NCBI GenBank assembly: GCA_021732645.1
Contig: JAKFUQ010000194.1
Location: 1 to 36,110, forward strand
Origin: Rhizobacter sp.
Lineage (GTDB): Bacteria > Pseudomonadota > Gammaproteobacteria > Burkholderiales > Burkholderiaceae_C
Direction of reading: 5' to 3'
Length of the DNA stretch: 36,110 nucleotides
Positions 9,826-18,405 of the stretch are shown in pieces; positions within the stretch are counted from its first letter, which is position 1, and each line of letters starts with the position of its first letter. The translations under genes were made by a program, and so were the position numbers. The notes under the pieces were generated by a model that saw only the letters and a list, made by a program, of their open reading frames with translations, made no database searches and had not been told where the DNA came from.

Positions 9826-10589
9826 GGCTTCGCTCCCGCAGCCGGCGTGTTGATCTCGGGATCGGACCGGTACGCCATCACCACGAAACCGAACGGGTTC
9901 TCAAGGCGGTCTCGCTCTTTGGCGAGCACCTTCGGCTGGTACTGGAAAACGACGCTCGCAACGTGCCTCGTCGTCACATCGGGCAGGTTGCGGTCAGTGA
10001 GCCGAACGATCTTGTCGTAGGTGACGGTGGCCTCGCCACGGTTGCCGCTGCGGCCGGACGCCGCAAGCCGAACGCCGACGACGTTGATCCGCCAGTCTTC
10101 GCTCGCCCCCAGCTTCTTCTGAAGCGCGGTGTCACCGTCGAACAATCGGTTGTAGTCGGTGAAGACGGCCGGCACGGCCATGCGCGCCACCTGGTCGAAG
10201 TCACGCTGCAGGAACATCCAGCTGTAGCTCTCGCGCGCCCGCACAAAGGTGGCGAGGTTGTGCTTGTCCAGCGCTTCCATGGGCGGAATGGTCTCGACGC
10301 TCAGCCGCTGCTGGATCGTTGCCTCCCCGGTGACGCGATCCACCACGATCGGAATCTCGACGACACGGCGCAGCGGGCCCTGGACGAACACGGCGGCGAT
10401 GCCGATCAAGCCCAGTAGGAGCCCTGCAATCGCCACCCACCAGGCGCGCCGTTCGGAGCGTTCCAGCATCAGCGCGCGATCGACCTCCCACGCACGGTTG
10501 GTATCGACGGCGTCGGGCTCTGCGGCACCCGTGTCGCGGTTGCGACCGGGCAATGCAGCAGCTCTTCCTGGCGTCAGGACGGCACTCAT
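9822..10589 (-). CDS. virB8: VirB8-family T4SS protein
   Basis: RAWEVDRALMLERSERRAWWVAIAGLLLGLIGIAAVF..., then SYSWMFLQRDFDQVARMAVPAVFTDYNRLFD and WRINVVGVRL. Confidence 0.93.
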   Translation of the reverse strand: MSAVLTPGRAAALPGRNRDTGAAEPDAVDTNRAWEVDRALMLERSERRAWWVAIAGLLLGLIGIAAVFVQGPLRRVVEIPIVVDRVTGEATIQQRLSVETIPPMEALDKHNLATFVRARESYSWMFLQRDFDQVARMAVPAVFTDYNRLFDGDTALQKKLGASEDWRINVVGVRLAASGRSGNRGEATVTYDKIVRLTDRNLPDVTTRHVASVVFQYQPKVLAKERDRLENPFGFVVMAYRSDPEINTPAAGAKP

Positions 10590-10628
10590 GGGGCTACCTC
10601 GTGTGAACTGCGCGGTCAGGGCACGCGG

Positions 10629-11333
10629 TTATGGCAAGAAATCGGAGACCTTGCCGGTGCGGCCGAGCATCTGGTACTGCCGTTCGCGCTCGCGGGACCG
10701 TGCGATGCGCTCCTCGCTATCGGCCATGCCCTGCAGCATCTGCACCTGCGACACCTCGTGCGCGAGCAAGGCATTCTCGGCACCGATGCGCGCCTGGATC
10801 TCCAGAACCGCCTTCTGGTCGCTGGTGCCATTGATCTGACCCATGAGCGACTGAATCTGCGAGAGCCGGCCGGCCGCCGACTTCATCGCATCCTGCAGCA
10901 GACCTTTCTGCTGGTAGGGCTGCGCCAGGGCCGCCTGGCAGTCCGTGCGCGCGGCGCCGACGAGGTCCATACAGTTGTAGACCATGCCCGCGTCACGCAG
11001 CGCCTTCGCGGTGCCGTTCAGCCCCGAGTAGCCGGAGGTGTTGACGGCGTTCAGGTAGGTGTAGGCCTCGGCCGGCACATAGTTCTTCAACATCGGGTTG
11101 TTGAAGACGTTGCCCAGATTGCGCATGCCGTTGATGCTCTTGAGCTGGTCTCCCAACTGGGTGATCTGCTGAACCTGATTCTCGATCTCGGTCACATCGT
11201 TCAAGACCTGGAGGATGGTCTGAATGAGGTTGGCGATGTCCATCACTGGAATGCCCTGTGCTCGGGCATTGCCGACACCGAGGGTGCCAGCGACGAGGCA
11301 AGCGGCAGCGGCGAATTTGAGACGAGGCTTCAT
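10629..11333 (-). CDS. virB5: VirB5-family minor pilin
   Basis: Signal peptide; GIPVMDIANLIQTILQVLNDVTEIENQVQQITQLGDQLKSINGMRNLGNVFNNP. Confidence 0.9.
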   Translation of the reverse strand: MKPRLKFAAAACLVAGTLGVGNARAQGIPVMDIANLIQTILQVLNDVTEIENQVQQITQLGDQLKSINGMRNLGNVFNNPMLKNYVPAEAYTYLNAVNTSGYSGLNGTAKALRDAGMVYNCMDLVGAARTDCQAALAQPYQQKGLLQDAMKSAAGRLSQIQSLMGQINGTSDQKAVLEIQARIGAENALLAHEVSQVQMLQGMADSEERIARSRERERQYQMLGRTGKVSDFLP

Positions 11334-11359
11334 GTGACGCTCCTTCGGTTGGTTGACGA

Positions 11360-12457
11360 CTAGGCCCGGCCGCGAAGCGCGGCGAGCTTGTAGGCTGCGG
11401 TTCGCACCGCCCCGTAACCCTGGCGAACCACGGCACCGGCACCGGCGGCCATGGTTCCTGCGAATCGACCGGCGGCCGCGGCGGCTGCGCCGGTGGCTCG
11501 GCCGGCGGCGTGGGGTAGGCCGGTGCCGGCGCGAACGACCCCGCCGGCCGCCGCCGGCCCTGCGCTACGGGCGGCCGATGCCGAGCGCAAGCCACCGACC
11601 ATCATGGCGTTCTGGACCATCTGAATGCCTTGCTGGATGGCGGCACCACCGGTGAGCGCAGAGGCGAGGCTGGGTGCCTGGAAGCAGATGATGGCCATGA
11701 GGATCATCACGACGCAGTACCGAAGACTCTCGCCTACGACATTGAAGGTCGGACCCAGAAAACCGCCGTTGTCTTGGATGACACGAACCATGGCCTGACC
11801 CATATAGACGCTCAGGCCGAGCGCGAAAAAGGCGAACCAGGTCAGCACGACGGCGTTCAAGACCATCGACAGCCAGCTGTCGAAGAATCGCGCTGTCGGC
11901 CGCCAGGCCAGGCACAGGATGAAGATAGGCCCGATCGCAATGACGAACGTCAGGAACAGTTTGGCGAGCGTCACAACGAAGAGCGCGATACACAAGAACA
12001 CCACATTGCCGATCGAGCACACGACTGCCGCCAGGAGCAAGTCCAACCTTGTGATGCCTGCATCCTTCAACAGGTCCAGGACGAGCTGGCTGGCTTTGTC
12101 GTTGAAGGCATCGAGCAAGGCATACGGGGACGTGATGGTCAGTGGGTCTGCTGCGGCCGGCAGGAAGGTGGTTGCGACACCGGTGGCAAGCGCATCGGCC
12201 GTGTCCGAGACGTTCGTGATGTAGAAGCCGGCCTGAAGTGCAAACGCGAGTACGAGACCAATCTTGAAAACCTTCCACAGGAAGGTCGGGACAGTTTCAG
12301 AAACCTCGTTCCGGAGAACGGCCCACCCGTAGAGTGCGACCCACAGCGTCATCGAAGTAAGCGCGATGGGCGCGATTGCCGTCATTAGCGTCGACACGAC
12401 TCCAAGCACATAGGTGCTCAGAATCGAGTTGAACTGTGCGCCGACCCAGGTGAACAC
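11360..12457 (-). CDS. virB6: VirB6-family polytopic T4SS protein
   Basis: GTG start at 12457; multiple TM segments (TLMTAIAPIALTSMTLWVALYGWAVLRNEVSETVPTFLWKVFKIGLVLAFALQAG); Ala/Gly-rich C-terminus. Confidence 0.9.
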   Translation of the reverse strand: MFTWVGAQFNSILSTYVLGVVSTLMTAIAPIALTSMTLWVALYGWAVLRNEVSETVPTFLWKVFKIGLVLAFALQAGFYITNVSDTADALATGVATTFLPAAADPLTITSPYALLDAFNDKASQLVLDLLKDAGITRLDLLLAAVVCSIGNVVFLCIALFVVTLAKLFLTFVIAIGPIFILCLAWRPTARFFDSWLSMVLNAVVLTWFAFFALGLSVYMGQAMVRVIQDNGGFLGPTFNVVGESLRYCVVMILMAIICFQAPSLASALTGGAAIQQGIQMVQNAMMVGGLRSASAARSAGPAAAGGVVRAGTGLPHAAGRATGAAAAAAGRFAGTMAAGAGAVVRQGYGAVRTAAYKLAALRGRA

Positions 12458-12472
12458 GGTTTCTCCTTCGCC

Positions 12473-12880
12473 TTACTGCACTGCGCTGGTTGGCAGACTC
12501 TTCGTGCTGACGCACTTGCTGGCCACGTCTGGGTACTGACACTGCATCCATTGAGAACTCGTCTTCACGATCCAGAGGCGTGAGCGTTTCTCAGTGCCGT
12601 AGGTCGATGGGCGGCATGTTCCTGGCCGCGCATAGATTTCTGTGCACTCCACCAGCCCGTCGGCCGTCTCAACCATCAGCCAGCCGCCCCCGGCACAACC
12701 GGCTTGCGCTGCTGGGCACGGCTTGCCAATTGGCACGGATGGCAATGGCGGCGTCTCGACTCGCTTCTTCCCGTCCGGCATCACCTTGACGGCCTCGTTG
12801 CCCTTGACGAACTGCGCGAGTGCCGTCGAAGACCCGACGACCAGCGCTGCGAACACGACGATGAGTTGAACGACTTTCAT
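12473..12880 (-). CDS. Secreted Cys-rich T4SS-locus protein of unknown function
   Basis: Signal peptide MKVVQLIVVFAALVVGSSTALAQ; conserved-looking body with C at IGKPCPAAQAGCAGG, VECTEIY, PGTCRPS, WMQCQYPD, SKCVS; sits between virB4 and virB6. Confidence 0.75.
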   Translation of the reverse strand: MKVVQLIVVFAALVVGSSTALAQFVKGNEAVKVMPDGKKRVETPPLPSVPIGKPCPAAQAGCAGGGWLMVETADGLVECTEIYARPGTCRPSTYGTEKRSRLWIVKTSSQWMQCQYPDVASKCVSTKSLPTSAVQ

Positions 12881-15369
12881 ACTGCGCTCCTGGAGGTTCG
12901 AAACTTGCGATCGTGAACCTCAGAAAGCAGAACGGGAAGCCATTGAAACGGATCGTCACCATGCCGTTCGCGCACCGAATCCAGCATGGCCACGTTGTCC
13001 GTGGTGCCCGACAGCACGGTGATGAAGTCATCGAGGCCGGCAAGGTCCATTTCGCAGATCGCGCTGGCATGGCCTTGCTTGACGAGGAAACGCCGGCCGC
13101 CTTGCGCGCCCAGGCTGCGGACGATCTCGAACTCAGCCTGGCTGAGGCCGAAGCCTTCGACGTATTCCTCGCGCACTGCCTCGGGGTTGGCCAGGAAGAT
13201 CTTCGTCACGCTCTGCTCGATCATCGTCCGCCCGATGGGGTGGCGCAGCACGTCGGACGGGCTTTGCGTGTCGAAAATGCCCAGGCCGTTTTGCTTGCGG
13301 ATGGTCTTCTGCTTCTGCTTGGCGAAGTCACTGAAGATTTCGTGATCGAGCGCCTTCCAGAACTCGGAGATCACGTAGATCAGTCGCTCGCCGTTGACCA
13401 GCTCTTCCATCACTTGCAGCAAGTACATCATCACCGGCGTCCGCACCTCGGGCAGGTCGAGGAACTCGGTCGTGTCGAAGCCGATCACTGACGCGGCGTG
13501 AAGATCGAGCAAGCGGTCGTCGGCCTGATCGAAGACCCAGCCAAGTGCGCCGCCCTGGCACCAGCGGCCGAGCCGCTCATAGAGGCTGTTCTCTCCTGAC
13601 TTCGGTAGGTTCTGCCGCACCGTCGAGAAGCGGCGCAGGTTCACCGGCATCATCGCCACCGACTTGACGGCCTCGGCGATGGCACGTTCATCCGATGGCA
13701 GCAGTGGCATGGCTGGCGTGGTAACGCAGGTGCGGATCAGTTGCTCCCAGAACTGCACACGCGCGGGGGTGGGGTCGCGCTGCAGCGGATTGCAGCCGGT
13801 GGGCTTGCCGGCTTCGAGCGTGAAGTAGCGACCACCCAGTGCCCGGATCGCGATCTCGCAGCCGCGGTCGAGGTCGAACAGCACGAGCCGCGGCGCCGGG
13901 TCCCACTTGCGTGTCAGCGTCAGCAGGAACATCTCGAGCGTCGTCTTGCCGACGCCGGTCGATCCGATGATGAGCGTATTGCCCGGCAGCTTCTTGTCGG
14001 CCGAGTCCTCGCCCTCGGGGCTGCTGTGCAGGTTCAGGTAGAACGGCTGGCCCGAGGGTGTGCGCAGCAGCGCCAGTGCTTCGCCCCAGGGGTTGCCGTC
14101 GCGCTTGCCGCGAGCAAAGTTGTGGCCGCTGGCCAGTGCCGCAAATGCTCGCGACGACAGCTTTGCATCGCGTGGTCGCCACTGCCAGTTACCCGGCATC
14201 TGGGCGAACCACGCCGCATCGGCCACGAGATCGACCGGTGACATCTGCAGGCTGGAGGCTTCACCGACCGCACCGATGGCCTGCGCCGCACGCCGACCTA
14301 CATCGGCCACGTCATCGCCGAAGACGACCAGGCTGTAGTGGTACTCACCCATGCAGAACTGGCCGTCACCCAATTCGTTGAGCGCTACATCCATCTCGGC
14401 GACCTGGCTCTCGACCACGTCGTCGCTCGCGATCAGCTGGTCGCGCTGAAGTTCGAGTGCTCGCATGGCCTCGCGCCTTGGCAGGATCGAAAAGCTCTGC
14501 GTCTCGATGAACTCACTTGCTTCGTAGAGCAGGGAGTTCAGGATGCCGGGCTCGACGGCGTCGGCGTACTCCTTGATGTCCACGAGGGCCGCATAGCGGC
14601 GCCGGTCACCGTGACGCAGTTCGAGCTTGTCGCCGCCGAAGGACAGGCGCGTCGTTGGAAGGGTCCGATACAGCGGCCCGGCCGCCATCGGGATCGCCCG
14701 CCACCAGCCGTTGACGAGGTAGCCGAGAACTTCGGCCACCTCGGAGTAGCTGCGCCCGTCCTTCGTGCGCGTGCCGAGCAACTGCGGCCCGAAACCGCGG
14801 AGCACACGCCCGACCAGCGCCGAGCGTTCTTCCATGACGCGCAGCGCGTCGGCCTGGGCTTCGGCGATGGTGGCGCGGGACCGCTGCGTCGATTGCAGCG
14901 CGCGGCTCATGCGCGAGACGTTCGGCCGGTAGACGAGGGTGAGGTAAAGCTCGTTGCTCATCATCCGGCGTTCGCCGAGCTTCGCTTGGTATGCCATGGA
15001 GAGGTCACGCGCAAAGCCGGGTGCAGCCGGGTTTTGAAGCGCGTCGCCGACGACGCGGTGCAGCCTGTGCGTCCAAACCGCCCACTGGCCGCCGGCCAGG
15101 TTGCGCAGCAGGCTGCACAGGGCCTCGTGCCGTTCGGCGATCAGGTGCTCGTCGGCGCACTCGAACGCCACGCCGTCGAGCCGCCAGATGCGCAGGTAGT
15201 CACCGCCACGCGTGATCACGTCGTGGGTGCCGACGAGCGACGAGAACGGCACGAAGCTGCCCAGGGGGTTCTCAGCCTTGGCATAGGCCCAGTGCCGCGG
15301 CTTGCGAGCGAGTCGGCCAGCCGCGTCGCGTCGCTCGGTATCCCCGTTGGCTCTAGACATGCCAAACAT
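12877..15369 (-). CDS. virB4: VirB4-family ATPase
   Basis: Walker A GNTLIIGSTGVGKTTLEMFLLTL; LVLFDLDRGCEIAIRALGGRYF; YVISEFWKALDHEIFSDFAKQKQKTIRKQNG. ATG at 15369 (MFGMSRANG) or 15360 preferred over 15435, since virB3 stops at 15353. Confidence 0.93.
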   Translation of the reverse strand: MFGMSRANGDTERRDAAGRLARKPRHWAYAKAENPLGSFVPFSSLVGTHDVITRGGDYLRIWRLDGVAFECADEHLIAERHEALCSLLRNLAGGQWAVWTHRLHRVVGDALQNPAAPGFARDLSMAYQAKLGERRMMSNELYLTLVYRPNVSRMSRALQSTQRSRATIAEAQADALRVMEERSALVGRVLRGFGPQLLGTRTKDGRSYSEVAEVLGYLVNGWWRAIPMAAGPLYRTLPTTRLSFGGDKLELRHGDRRRYAALVDIKEYADAVEPGILNSLLYEASEFIETQSFSILPRREAMRALELQRDQLIASDDVVESQVAEMDVALNELGDGQFCMGEYHYSLVVFGDDVADVGRRAAQAIGAVGEASSLQMSPVDLVADAAWFAQMPGNWQWRPRDAKLSSRAFAALASGHNFARGKRDGNPWGEALALLRTPSGQPFYLNLHSSPEGEDSADKKLPGNTLIIGSTGVGKTTLEMFLLTLTRKWDPAPRLVLFDLDRGCEIAIRALGGRYFTLEAGKPTGCNPLQRDPTPARVQFWEQLIRTCVTTPAMPLLPSDERAIAEAVKSVAMMPVNLRRFSTVRQNLPKSGENSLYERLGRWCQGGALGWVFDQADDRLLDLHAASVIGFDTTEFLDLPEVRTPVMMYLLQVMEELVNGERLIYVISEFWKALDHEIFSDFAKQKQKTIRKQNGLGIFDTQSPSDVLRHPIGRTMIEQSVTKIFLANPEAVREEYVEGFGLSQAEFEIVRSLGAQGGRRFLVKQGHASAICEMDLAGLDDFITVLSGTTDNVAMLDSVRERHGDDPFQWLPVLLSEVHDRKFRTSRSAV

Positions 15370-15685
15370 CGCGTGCTCCCCGATAGACGGTGGGCGCGTA
15401 GCTGCGCGCGCGCCAGAAACGGCGGTTGCGGTCATGCACGCGCAGCTTGAGGGCGACGAACATCTGCCGGAAGCGCTGGTCGTCCTTGGATGTCACGAAC
15501 CTCATCCATGCCAGCGCAGGTACAAAGGCAACGACCACGGCCAATGCGATCCACCAGCTCACCAGCGTGCCACCCCACATGATTAGCAGCATCCCGGTGC
15601 CGAACAGGACGACCAGTGGCACGAGCGGGATGCCCAGCTTCATGGCTGGCCGCGTGGCGCCCTTGTAGATGGCTTCGGCTTGCAT
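15353..15685 (-). CDS. virB3: VirB3-family T4SS protein
   Basis: 110 aa, MQAEAIYKGATRPAMKLGIPLVPLVVLFGTGMLLIMWGG...WARSYAPTVYRG-type VirB3 architecture. Confidence 0.9.
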   Translation of the reverse strand: MQAEAIYKGATRPAMKLGIPLVPLVVLFGTGMLLIMWGGTLVSWWIALAVVVAFVPALAWMRFVTSKDDQRFRQMFVALKLRVHDRNRRFWRARSYAPTVYRGARDVWHV

Positions 15686-15704
15686 GGTGTGCTTCCCGCT
15701 GCCG

Positions 15705-16013
15705 TCAGCTGACGATGTAGCTGGCGAAGGCCGCTGCGCCGCCGACCAGCGTGCCGCCGATCAGCACGTTGGCGACGTCGGCCAGGCGCGCGCCCTGAAA
15801 GATCATCTTGAAGCCGGCCCAGATGATCGCAATCGTGACTACGGCAATCGAGATCGTCACCAGGATGGTGTTGACGTTGGTGACCGTGGTGTTGATCTTG
15901 TCGAAGCCTTGCGCAAATGCCACCCGCGGCATGAGCAACGCCAGCGTCAGCGCCAGCCCGATGCACGCTAGAGGGACGCGCGTCGGTTTCGAAAGTGAAG
16001 CAGTGATGGCCAT
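15705..16013 (-). CDS. virB2: VirB2-family major pilin
   Basis: 102 aa, signal peptide ending AFAQGFDKIN then TVTNVNTILVTISIAVVTIAIIWAGFKMIFQGARLADVANVLIGGTLVGGAAAFASYIVS. Confidence 0.92.
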   Translation of the reverse strand: MAITASLSKPTRVPLACIGLALTLALLMPRVAFAQGFDKINTTVTNVNTILVTISIAVVTIAIIWAGFKMIFQGARLADVANVLIGGTLVGGAAAFASYIVS

Positions 16014-16070
16014 GGTCAGTACCTCGATGAGTCGTTGAGGGTTGGGCTCGGTGCGGTCGGTGCGGCCCGA

Positions 16071-16553
16071 TCAGGGCGGTACGCCACTGGTGGCTTGTGG
16101 GAGAGGTACCGCTCGGGCGACGCGCTGCACATAGCCCTGCCGGAAGCCGGTGACGAAGTTGCCGCTGTAGTAGCAAGACAAGGCTTGCCGGAGCGCCAAC
16201 TGGTCGGGCCGATCCGGAGCGGATCGATCGAAGCACTCGGTCAGCACTGCTTGCATTGCACGCAGGTTTTCGCACGGGTCAAAGGCAGTAGCGGGAGTCA
16301 GCCCGAGCCGCTGGAAGTTGTGCACGTTGATCTGTGCGAGGCCGACGCTGAAGTTCCAGCCGGTTGCCTGCAGTCGGGTCGCCGTGGCCAGCGCTTCCGA
16401 CCGGTTGCGCGGTTGCCGTTCCAGCACGCCACCGACGACACCGATGGCGTGCGGGTTGAAGCTGCTCTCGACCGCGACGAGGGCGTGCGCCGTGCTCGCA
16501 TGCACCATAGGGGCACACGCCAGGGCCAACGCTGAAAAGGTGCTTGTGTCCAT
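16071..16553 (-). CDS. virB1: VirB1-family lytic transglycosylase
   Basis: HALVAVESSFNPHAIGVVGG...GWNFSVGLAQINVHNFQRLGLTPATAFDPCENLRAMQAVLTECF: catalytic E plus GLAQINxxN motif. Confidence 0.92.
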   Translation of the reverse strand: MDTSTFSALALACAPMVHASTAHALVAVESSFNPHAIGVVGGVLERQPRNRSEALATATRLQATGWNFSVGLAQINVHNFQRLGLTPATAFDPCENLRAMQAVLTECFDRSAPDRPDQLALRQALSCYYSGNFVTGFRQGYVQRVARAVPLPQATSGVPP

Positions 16554-16560
16554 GCCGGCC

Positions 16561-17121
16561 TCAGCATGTCGAGCAAGTTGGCGCCGGCGGCGGCAGGGAA
16601 GCCAGCCAGATCGCGTAGTCGTCGTCGAACTTGCTGTCCCAGGTGCCGAGCTGCGTCTTCGCCGCCGGGGTGAACTCGGTCACCGTCTCGCCGCCCATGC
16701 TCCACCACGTTCGGGTGAACGGAGCGCCGTTGATATTCACCGTCACGGCACCCGAGTAATCGCAGGAGTAGATCGGGCCGCTTTCGCCTTCGAAGACGCG
16801 GGTGTACTGCGGCGGGCAATTGGCCGGCGCGCTGGCCCAGGTGTTGTTTGCCGAGTTCCCGGCACCGGCCATCGAGCAGCTCGGGAACGGCTTGCCCCGG
16901 GCCAGGTCCCGGTGCAGTTGATTGATCGTCGGCACGCATTCCGGGATGGAGCGCCAGCTTGGTGCGGCGAGGCACAGCAGGACCTTGCAGCCGTCGACGG
17001 CGTAGGCCGGTACTGTGAATCCTGCCAGCGCGGCGAGGAGGCTGCACAACGCTGCAAATCGCTTCACGAAGCTTCGCTTGGCAGCGACGGCAGTGCGGTC
17101 TAGAGTGTGGAAGTCGTTCAT
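16561..17121 (-). CDS. TrbM/KikA/MpfK-like conjugal transfer protein
   Basis: Signal peptide then DGCKVLLCLAAPSWRSIPECVPTINQLHRDLARGKPFPSCSM, matching the Cys pattern of TrbM/KikA; C-terminal CSTC. Confidence 0.7.
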   Translation of the reverse strand: MNDFHTLDRTAVAAKRSFVKRFAALCSLLAALAGFTVPAYAVDGCKVLLCLAAPSWRSIPECVPTINQLHRDLARGKPFPSCSMAGAGNSANNTWASAPANCPPQYTRVFEGESGPIYSCDYSGAVTVNINGAPFTRTWWSMGGETVTEFTPAAKTQLGTWDSKFDDDYAIWLASLPPPAPTCSTC

Positions 17122-17220
17122 GACGGTCCTGAGGTGGGAGTTACCGAAGGGGCTGCATGCCAGGGCGCATCACTACGCCCCATGTCGAAACTCTAGGTTC
17201 CCAATCCATCACTTCATGCG

Positions 17221-18360
17221 ATGACTTCGGGCCAAGAATCATCTGATCGCACTGGATCAGCAGCCCCGTTCGCGGACATCGAGTCCCTGGCGGGCGTCTT
17301 TCATCCGCACGCGATCGAGGTGCAGGACTTCTCGCACTACGCGCTGGTGATCGACCTGCGTTCGCGCGCCGAGTACGAGGACGATCACATTCCGGGCGCG
17401 GTGCGAGTTGACTTGCCGTCCGAGGCGGCCGAACCACTGGGCACGCGGTCCGACGACGAGGTATCGGCCGCCACCGACTCGGTACCGGAAGCACGAGCCA
17501 TTCAAGGTCTACCGGACGCGCTCACAGCGGCTATTGCCAATGTCAAGCTCGATCAAGCCATCCTGATCTACTGCGGACAAGGTGGTCGTGTCAGCCAGCC
17601 TGTCGCCCAGGCACTGCGCTGGCGCGGATGGACAGTCGATGTGCTGCCGGGCGGGTGGATCAACTACCGGCGTTGGGTGCAGGCCGGCCTGGAGGTGCTG
17701 CCGCGACTCGTTGCATTCCGCGTCATCGCGTGCTCGCTGGGAACCGAAGCTTTGCGCGTCCTGCGCGCCTTGCGTGAAGTGGGGCAGCAGGTTGTCGATG
17801 TCGAAGGACTGGCAGGATGGCGCCACGGCGCTTTGAAGCCCAACCAGGGCACCCAGCCCTCACAAGCCTGGTTCGAAAGCCAGCTGCTGGAATCGATTCG
17901 CGCCCTCGACCCGCGAACACCGGTCTGGGTCGGCGACGTGGACACTGGAGTCGGATCGGTGGAACTGCCCGGCGCGCTCACTGACGCCCTGGCCATCGCG
18001 CCAGTCGCGAAGCTGGAAGTCGGCGTAGTTGAGCGCGTTCAATGCTGGCGCGAAGACGATCCGGTGCTGATGGCTGAGACGTCGGAGGTGGTTCAGGCGG
18101 TGGCGATGAAGTTGCCCCAACCAGGCGGCACGGTGCCCGAACAGTGGCAACACCTGGCGGGCGAGGAAAAGACGGACTTGCTTCTTGCCCGCCTGTTGAG
18201 CGACGGCATCGACCAGACCTATGCAACCGAGGTCGCGGATCGCGCCGAGGGGCGCCACGCATTGCCTGCTCTGACAGCGGATTCGCTGGCCCCTGGCGCG
18301 CTGATCGAGAGCGTGCGCGCCTGGCTGCAAGGAACCTTGTCTCACCCGGCTCCAGGCTAA
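17221..18360 (+). CDS. Rhodanese / tRNA 2-selenouridine synthase (MnmH/SelU)-like protein with degenerate P-loop
   Basis: ALVIDLRSRAEYEDDHIPGAVRVDLP...ILIYCGQGGRVSQPVAQALRWRGWTVDVLPGGWINYRRWV (rhodanese with Cys), then VVDVEGLAGWRHGALKPNQGTQPSQAWFESQLLESI, which parallels MnmH VDLEGLARHRGSAFG...QPQLSQASFENLL. The expected GxTGSGKT segment reads ACSLGTEA. Confidence 0.75.
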   Translation: MTSGQESSDRTGSAAPFADIESLAGVFHPHAIEVQDFSHYALVIDLRSRAEYEDDHIPGAVRVDLPSEAAEPLGTRSDDEVSAATDSVPEARAIQGLPDALTAAIANVKLDQAILIYCGQGGRVSQPVAQALRWRGWTVDVLPGGWINYRRWVQAGLEVLPRLVAFRVIACSLGTEALRVLRALREVGQQVVDVEGLAGWRHGALKPNQGTQPSQAWFESQLLESIRALDPRTPVWVGDVDTGVGSVELPGALTDALAIAPVAKLEVGVVERVQCWREDDPVLMAETSEVVQAVAMKLPQPGGTVPEQWQHLAGEEKTDLLLARLLSDGIDQTYATEVADRAEGRHALPALTADSLAPGALIESVRAWLQGTLSHPAPG

Positions 18361-18405
18361 CCGTTCGCGCCGGACCGCGATCAAACCGCGCAGGCGGTCA
18401 GATCG

